Positions 1-9,300 of a stretch of DNA of 64,000 bases are shown in pieces. Origin of the DNA: Bacteroidetes bacterium RIFCSPLOWO2_12_FULL_37_12 (GTDB lineage: Bacteria; Bacteroidota; Bacteroidia; 2-12-FULL-37-12); assembly GCA_001769655.1 (NCBI GenBank), contig MEPC01000042.1:1-64000 (forward strand), read 5' to 3'. The notes below the pieces were generated by a model. The model ran no database searches, was not told the DNA's origin, and saw only the letters and a list, made by a program, of their open reading frames with translations. The stretch's first letter is position 1. Each line of letters begins with the position of its first letter. The translations under genes and the position numbers were made by a program.

Positions 1-396
1 GGAAGGATTAATTGCGGCATCGGCATCGTTGCAATCGGTGTTATCGGAAACAAAACCCAATGGAGCGCTACAATCGGATGCTGTTGTACCGGCGTCACCA
101 TAAGTGTCACCGTCAGTATCGGCGTAGTAAGTATTTTGTACTCCTTCGTCAATTTGACCATCGCAATTATTATCAATGCTGTCGCAAACTTCTACTGCGG
201 AAGGATTAATTGCGGCATCAGCATCGTTGCAATCAGTGTTATCGGAAACAAACCCTAACGGAGCGCTACAATCGGATGCTGTTGTACCGGCATCACCGTA
301 AGTGTCACCGTCAGCATCTGCATAGTAGGTATTTTGTACACCCTCGTCAATTGAGCCGTCGCAGTTGTTATCAATGCTGTCGCAAACTTCTACTGC
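1..396 (-). repeat. Two near-identical 198-bp MopE units
   Basis: Positions 1-198 and 199-396 are direct 198-bp (66-codon) copies, about 90% identical by eye. Most other units of the array have diverged far more. This indicates a recent unit duplication at the distal end of the array. Confidence 0.85.
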
Positions 397-3300
397 GGAA
401 GGATTTACTGCGGCATCGGCATCGTTGCAATCACCGCCAACTAAAACGAATGGTGAGCCAGGGTCAGAGCAAAGCAAAATTGCAGAGGCATCTACTCCAA
501 ATCCATCGGTATCATTATCTTCATAATAAGTAAGATAAGGAATACCATCGTCAGCTAAACCGCTACAATCGTTATCAATGCCATCGCAGACCTCAGTGGC
601 ACCAGGATTAATTGTTGCATCCCCATCGTTACAGTCACCACCTGTAGTTACATAAGGAGCGCCTGGGTCAACGCAAGCAACTAACAAGGTTGCATCATTA
701 CCAAAACCATCTGCATCTCCATCAGCAAAGTAATTTACAGGAGAGAATCCTTCATCCGCAACTCCATCGCAATTATCATCTATACCATTGCAAATTTCAA
801 GTGCGCCTGGATAAGCTCCAGGGTTAGTATCATCGCAATCGCCAGAAACTGTTAAATAAGGAGCTCCTGGATCGGCACAGAAGAACTCCGCAGTCATGGA
901 GCCGAAGCCGTCACCATCCATATCTGCATACACTACAAATGGACCACCTTCATCAACCACTCCATCGCAATTATCATCTAAGCCATTACAGGGAACTTCA
1001 GCGGCACCTGGATTAATAGTAGCATTGTTATCATCGCAATCCGCATCGTTTGTTACAACGTTAGGACCTGCTGTGCAAGTGAGGAATCCCGCATACGCTC
1101 CGCCATAAGTGTCACCATCGTTATCAAACCAATAGTCGGCACCTGGGTCTGGAGTTAGACCTTCGTCAACATTTCCATCGCAGTTATTATCCAACCCATC
1201 ACATAATTCGAGAGCGCCTGGATAAACAGTGGCATTCCAATCCTGGCAATCGCCTCCTGCAAGTACATAAGGAGCTCCAGGATCTACACAATAATCCTGT
1301 GACCAATCACCGAAACCGTCAGTGTCACCATCCCAGAAATAAGTTGTTTTAACAGAACCTTCGTCAACAACTCCATCGCAATTATCGTCAATTTCGTTGC
1401 AGATTTCAATTGCAGTGGGATTTATTGCAGGGTTATTATCATCACAATCCCCACCAATTAAAACCCAACCAGCTCCTGGATCAAAACAGGACTCGGTTAT
1501 ATTTCCATCTCTACCAAAAGCGTCTCCATCAGCATCAGCATAGTAGGTTGTAGTGGCGAAACCCTCATCAACGGCTCCATCACAATTATCGTCCATGCCA
1601 TTACAAACTTCAGTGGCACTGGGATTAACGGCTGGGTTCCAGTCATCGCAATCACCATTAGAAAGAGTCCATGGGAAGCCAGGATCGGAACAGAATTGTT
1701 TGTTGTTAAAATTATTCCCATATCCGTCGGCATCGTTATCAAAGAAGTAAACTAATGAGCCGGCAAATCCCTCATCAATTGTTCCATCGCAATTATCGTC
1801 TATGCCATTGCAGATTTCAGTGGCACCGGGATTAATAGCGGCATCCCACTCAACACAATCGCCATCTACTAAAGACCAGCCCATGCCTGGATCAACGCAG
1901 AAATTATTTGCCCAAGTACCATATCCATCGTTATCAGCGTCATTAAAATAGGTGGTGAGAGAAAATCCTTCGTCCACCATTCCATCGCAATTGTTATCTA
2001 TATTATCGCAAATTTCAACTGCACCTGGGTTAATCGCAACATCCCAGTCATTGCAATCACCCGATGTGGCTACGTAAGGCGAACCAGGGTCAGTGCAGGA
2101 TCTAATGGAATTCCAATTATCACCAAAGCCATCTCCATCGTTATCCATATAATAAAGAACTGATTCAGCGAAGCCCTCGTCAATATCTCCGTTACAGTTA
2201 TTATCAAATGCGTCACATACTTCAGCGGCACCTGGATTTATAAAAGTATCAGCATCGTTACAATCGCCTGAAAGGGCTGTGAAAGGTGCAACCGGTGTGC
2301 ATAAGAAATTACCAACGAAGGCAGAGCCATAGTTATCACCATCCAAATCGTAGAAATAAGATGCAGGTCCAGTAACAGGATAACCTTCATCTACAGAACC
2401 ATCGCAGTTATCATCTTTTCCGTTACAAATTTCAATACCGGCAGGATTGATAACGGGGTTTGAATCATCACAATCTCCAGTCATAAGTGCCCAATCGGGA
2501 CCTGGAACAAAAGAGAAATCCTGACTAAATGTACCATATCCATCCATATCACCATCATAGTAGTAAGTAGTTACCGTACAACCTTCATCCACTGTTCCAT
2601 CGCAATTATTGTCCTGACCGTCGCAGATTTCAACTGCACCTGGATAAGTAGAGGCATCCCAATCGGCACAATCACCGTTGGCAACAATCCATGGGTTGCC
2701 GGGGTTTGGGGTACAGAAGTAACCGACATTGCCACCATAGCCATCGTTATCATAGTCGGAGTAAAGGGTATAAGTGCTACCTTCGTCTACAACACCATCA
2801 CAATTTTCATCAATACCGTTGCAAGGGGCTTCCGGTGCACCGGGGTAAATGGTAATGTCATTATCGTTACAGTCACCGGTTACATTTGAGAGATAAGGAA
2901 CGGAAGGAGTACAGTTTAAGGTTCCTGCCCAGTTGCCTCCGAATGCATCACCATCCAAATTCCAGAAATAATTTGTAGCGGGACTTCCATCGGCAAGACC
3001 TTCGTCAACGAATCCGTTGCAGTTATCGTCAATGCTGTTACAAACTTCCGTAGCGGCTGGATTAATTTCAAATTTCCCATCGTTGCAATCACCACCTACC
3101 AAGCTCCAACCAACACCAGGGTCAACACAATACATTTGTTCCCAAGTTCCATAACCGTCAGCATCCAAATCGTTGAAATAGGCAGTTTTTGAGAAGCCCT
3201 CGTCCACCATCCCATCGCAGTTATTATCTAATTCATCGCAAACCTCAGCAACACCAGGGTTCATAGCGGGATTGTTATCGTCACAATCACCTCCAACCAA

Positions 3301-6300
3301 CATCCAGGGCCATCCTGGGTCGCTACAATATTCCTGAGCCCATCCACCAAAACTATCACCATCCCAATCGGTAAAATAAGTTGTTTTAGAGAATCCTTCA
3401 TCTGCTACACCATCGCAGTTATTGTCTTTGTTATCACAAATTTCACTTGCGGCGGGGTTAGTAGCAGGATTTGCTTCATCACAATCACCACCTATTAAAG
3501 ACCATTGGATGCCAGGATTAACACATGACAACATTGTATTCCAATCCACACCGAATCCATCAAAGTCGGCATCGTAATAATAAACGGTTGATTCGGAGAA
3601 ACCCTCATCAATTGCACCATCACAGTTATCGTCTGTTCCGTTGCAAATTTCTAATGCGGCTGGATTAATATTCATGTCCCACTCGGCACAATCACCTCCA
3701 ACTAAAGACCAACCCATTCCAGGGTCAACGCAGAAATCCTGTGGCCAGGAACCATATCCGTCATTATCACCATCGCTAAAATAGGTTGTTTTTGTGTAAC
3801 CTTCGTCAACTGTACCATCGCAGTTATTGTCAACGCCATCACAAATTTCAGCGGCTGAAGGGTTAATGAATATGTCCCAGTCAAGGCAGTCACCGGAAAC
3901 AGGTGCCCACATAGAATCGGGAGCGGCGCAGAAGAATTTTGTATCCCAATCCACCCCAAAACCATCGCCATCATTATCTTTGAAATAGACCTGTGATTCT
4001 GTAAAGCCCTCATTTACGGTGCCATCGCAATTATTGTCCATGCCGTCACAAATTTCAATAGCGGATGGATTTACTGAGAAGTTCCAATCATCGCAATCAA
4101 GGTCGTTCGTGACAAATTGAGAATCGGGAGTACAAATAAAATTACCTGCATAATTACTTCCAAAGCCATCCCAATCATTATCAAAGAAATAGGTAGTAGG
4201 AGGAATAACTACGAAGCCCTCGTCCATTTGACCATCGCAATTATCATCTTTACCGTTGCAAATTTCAGTGGCACCGGGATTAACGGCAGGGTTCCATTCT
4301 TCACAATCACCACCCATCGTTGACCAATCGGTTCCGGGTATGTATGAGAAATCCTGTGAATAAGTACCGTAACCATCGTAGTCACCGCCATCATAGAAGA
4401 ATGTCATCATAGAACAACCTTCATCAACCGAGCCATCGCAATTATTATCCTGACCATCACAAATCTCCATTGCAACGGGATTAATTGCAGGATTCCAATC
4501 AGCGCAGTCGCCGCCGGTAGTTATCCATGGATAGCCGGGGTTTGGATTACAGAAATAACCGGCAGAGCCACCATAACCATCGTTATCCCAGTCGGAATAT
4601 AAAGTGTATGCGGAGTTTTCATCCGTAGCGCCATCGCAATTTTCGTCAATACCATTACAAGGAATTTCAGCGGCGGCAGGGTTTATCGCTGGATCCCAGT
4701 CCTGACAATCTCCTACCATGGTAACCCAACTTGGGTCGGGAGTACAGGTGAGATCCATGCACCAACCTCCACCAAATCCATCGCTATCTTCATCTTTACA
4801 ATAATAAACGGGTGAGCCGGTGCCTAAGCCCTCATTTACTTCACCATTACAATTATTGTCTTTGCCATCGCAAACTTCAACGGCACCGGGATAGGTATTA
4901 GGATCACCATTATCGCAATCACCACCGCTTAATGACCAATCCAAACCTGGGTTTAAGCAAAACACAGCGAAGTTGCCAAAGTCGCCATATCCGTCATTAT
5001 CACCATCGTAAAAATAAGTGTTTTGAGAGAAGCCCTCATCAATAATGCCGTCGCAGTTATTATCAATGTTATCACAAATTTCTGTTGCCAGAGGGTTAAT
5101 CAAAGTATCCAAATCATTACAATCACCGTCGGTTAAACTCCAACCGGAACCGGGGTCAGAACAAAATTCCTGCATCCAACTACCATAACCATCAGCATCC
5201 ATATCGTTATAGTAGGTAGTTTTTGTATATCCCTCATCTGTCATACCATCGCAGTTATTATCAATATAATCGCAATCTTCGAAAGCACCTGGATTAATGG
5301 ATGCATTCCACATATCGCAATCGCCTCCGAGTAATGACCATGGGAATCCGGGGTCAACACAATAATCCTGTGACCAGGCTGTTCCATAGCCATCGCCATC
5401 TTCTCCGTCATAATAATAAGTTGTTTTAGAAAATCCTTCGTCAACCATACCGTCACAGTTATCATCCATCTCATTGCAAATTTCAATTGCAGATGGATTT
5501 ATAGCTGGGTTCCATGGTTGGCAATCGCCTCCTGCTAAAACCCAAACAGGGCTAACTGAAGAGCAGGTTTGTTTGATGTTTCCATCATCACCATAAGTGT
5601 CACCGTCACCGTCATAGTAGTATAGAGTAGGAGTAAATCCTTCATCAATTAAACCATCGCAGTTATTATCTTTTCCGTCGCATTTTTCAATAGCGCTGGG
5701 ATTAATGAGTGGGTTCCATTCATAACAATCGCCACCCAAAGCAACCCAAGGTGAACCTGGGTTGAAAGTAAAATCCTGGGACCAGGATCCATAACCGTCA
5801 TTATCATTTCCGTCATAATAGAAGGTAAGCATAGCACATCCATCATCCGCAATTCCATCACAATTATTATCCATGCCGTCGCAGATTTCAACTGCGGAAG
5901 GATTTACAGTGGGATCCATATCATTACAATCGCCATTGTTTAAGAGCCATGGAGAGCCGGGGTCAACGCAAGAGAAAATGAAATTCCAATTATCACCGAA
6001 TCCGTCACCGTCGTTATCATTATAATATTTAACTGACTCAGAAAAACTATCGTCAATGGTGCCATTGCAATCATTATCGTATCCATCACAAACTTCAGGG
6101 TTTCCTGGGAAGGAGGCAGGGTTATTATCGTTACAATCGCCGTTTACAGTAGAATAACCTAATCCCGGATTACAAATCAGATTAGCGAGTAATCCCATTC
6201 CGTAACCATCCATATCCATGTCATAATAATAGGAGGCAATGGGTTCAACAGGTAAACCTTCGTCAATTTCTCCGTTGCAGTTTTCATCTTTTCCGTTGCA

Positions 6301-9300
6301 AATTTCAATGGCACCCGGATTTTTACCGGAGTTATTATCATCACAATCGGTGCTATCTAATGAATAAGACATACCGGGATCATAACAGTATAAATTAGAA
6401 CCGCCCCAAGGATTACCGTACCCATCATTGTCCCAGTCATAGAAATATTTTGAGAATGTTAAACCTTCATCATACATACCATTACAATTTTCATCGGGTC
6501 CACCACAAAGTTCTATTGAACCAGGATTAACACCAGGATTCCAGTCATCACAATCTCCAGATAATAACGACCATGTAGAGTCGGGTAAATAACATACACT
6601 AATTGAATTCCATTCATAACCATAACCATCGCCATCATTATCCTGATAATAGGTATTGAAGGTAAGACCATCGTCCATCATACCATCGCAGTTATCGTCC
6701 ATAGCATTGCAGATTTCGGTTGCCCCTGGATTTATAGATGCATCCCAAATATTACAGTCACCTCCTGAAAGTACCCAGGTTGAATCGGGTACATAGCAGA
6801 TGTTCTGAGTATTCATGTCATCTCCGTAACCATCAGCATCGTTATCCTGATAGTAAGTAGTAAAAGTTAAACCATCATCTGACATTCCATTGCAATCATT
6901 ATCCATCCCATCACAAATTTCAACCATACCCGGATTGATACCTGCGTTCCAGTCATCGCAATCACTGCCCGTTAATGACCAAGTTGAATCAGGAACAAAG
7001 CAGACGTACTGTGTATTCCAATCGTATCCGTAACCGTCTAAGTCGGTATCATAATAGTAAGTATTGAAAGTTAAGCCATCGTCTGACATTCCATTGCAAT
7101 CGTTATCCAATCCATCACAAATTTCAGGTGCGCCTGGATTTATTCCTAAATTCCAGTCATTGCAATCACCACCTGTTAATGACCAAGTTGAATCTGGCAA
7201 ATAACAGATATTTTGAGTACTCATGTCATCTCCGTAACCGTCTAAATCATTGTCAAAATAGAACGTATTGAATGTTAAACCATCGTCGGTTATTGCATTA
7301 CAGTCATTGTCAATACCGTCACATATTTCCGGGTTACCGGGGAATATAGCGGCATTCCATTCCTGACAGTCAATTGAGAGGACCCATGCAGAAGTATCGG
7401 GAGCGGTGCAAATAGAGGTTGTATTCCATTCCCATCCGAAACCATCGCCGTCATAATCCCAATAATAGGTTGTAAAAGCGGCATCTTCGTCATACATTCC
7501 ATCGCAATCGTCGTCTATTCCGTTGCAGTTATCTACCAGACCAGGATATACAGCAGGGTTAGTATCGTCACAATCACCATCAATAGTAACAAGACCAGGT
7601 AATCCGGTGCAAGAAAGGTTGCCGGCATAAGCATAACCATAGGAGTCACCATCATTATCAACCCAATAGTCGGCAGGAGGAGCGGGTACAAGACCTTCGT
7701 CCACACTAAAGTCGCAGTTATTATCTTTTCCGTCACAGAGTTCAGAATTTCCAGGGAACATGGAATTATCATTATCATTACAATCATTAGGGTTCAATGA
7801 CCAAGGGCTTCCTGGATCAGCGCAGAAAAATCCTGAATTAGCTCCGTATCCATCTGCATCATTATCGTAATAGTAGGTTAAAGGAGCACCTTCGTCAATT
7901 TGGCCATTACAGTTGTTATCTATACCATCGCAAACAACTTCAGCGGCAGAAGGATTAATTGCTGGTTCATTATCATCACAATCGGAAGAGTTGTTAATGA
8001 AACCAGGACCCGGGTCGCAAGCAATATAATTAAAATACATGCCACCAACAGCATCAAAGTCATTGTCAAAATAGTACCAATCGGAAGGAAGAACGGGGAA
8101 TCCTTCATCTATTTGACTATCACAATTATTATCATATCCATCGCAAATTTCGGTGGCGCCGGGGTTGATAGCCGGATTGCCATCATCGCAATCACCAGGT
8201 ACTAAAACATAAGGGATTCCAGGATCGCTACAATAACTTGCAGACCAGCTACCATAAGCGTCTCCATCACTGTCATAGAAATATGTAGTAAAAGTCAAAC
8301 CATCGTCACCCATCATATTGCAATCATTATCTAATCCGTCGCATACCTCAGGATTTCCAGGGAAAATAGCGGCATTCCATTCATCGCAATCACCACCGGT
8401 TAAAACATAAGGTACTCCCGGATCGCTACAAAGGTCCTGAGACCAAGAACCGAAACCGTCGCCGTCGCCACCATCATAATAATATGTTGTATAGGTTATA
8501 CCGTCATCTGCTGTACCATTGCAATCGTTATCCTGACCATCGCAGATTTCTGGGTTTCCGGGAAATCTTGCGGTATTCCAATCTTCACAATCACCCCCGT
8601 TGAGTGTCCAAGGTAGGCCTGGGTCACTGCAGATATTTTGTGAGTTTGAACCGCCAAAGCCATCCCCATCCCCATCCCAATACCATATATTATATGTAAG
8701 ACCTTCGTTTATAAAACCGTTGCAATCATTATCATAACTGTCGCAAATTTCGGGGTTGCCAGGAAAGCGGAAGTTGTTGTTATCATCGCAATCACCATCA
8801 ACTAAAGCCCAGTTAGGCATGGATTGACAAGAATTATTAGTTGACCAGGAGACACCAAAACCATCATTATCGCCATCCCAATAATAGGTTAGGAAAGTAA
8901 AACCCTCATCGGACATGGCATTGCAATTGTTATCCCATCCATCACAAATTTCTGTAGCACCTGGGTTTACATTAACATCCCAATCAGCACAATCACCTCC
9001 TGTTGTTGCCCAACCTGAATCAGAAGGAGGGTTACAGAATGTAGTAGAGTTCCAATCTACTCCGTATCCATCAAAATCATTGTCCCAGTAATAGGTTGTC
9101 AAGCCGGTACCTTCATCCATTTCACCATTACAATTATTATCCATACCATCACAAATTTCAACAGCTCCCGGGTAAATTGCAAAGTTCCAGTTATCGCAAT
9201 CGCCACCCACTAATGAATATGTAGAATCCATTGGATTACAAGAGTTAGTAGAATCCCAATCAGCACCGTATCCATCTCCATCCCAATCCCTGTAATAGGT

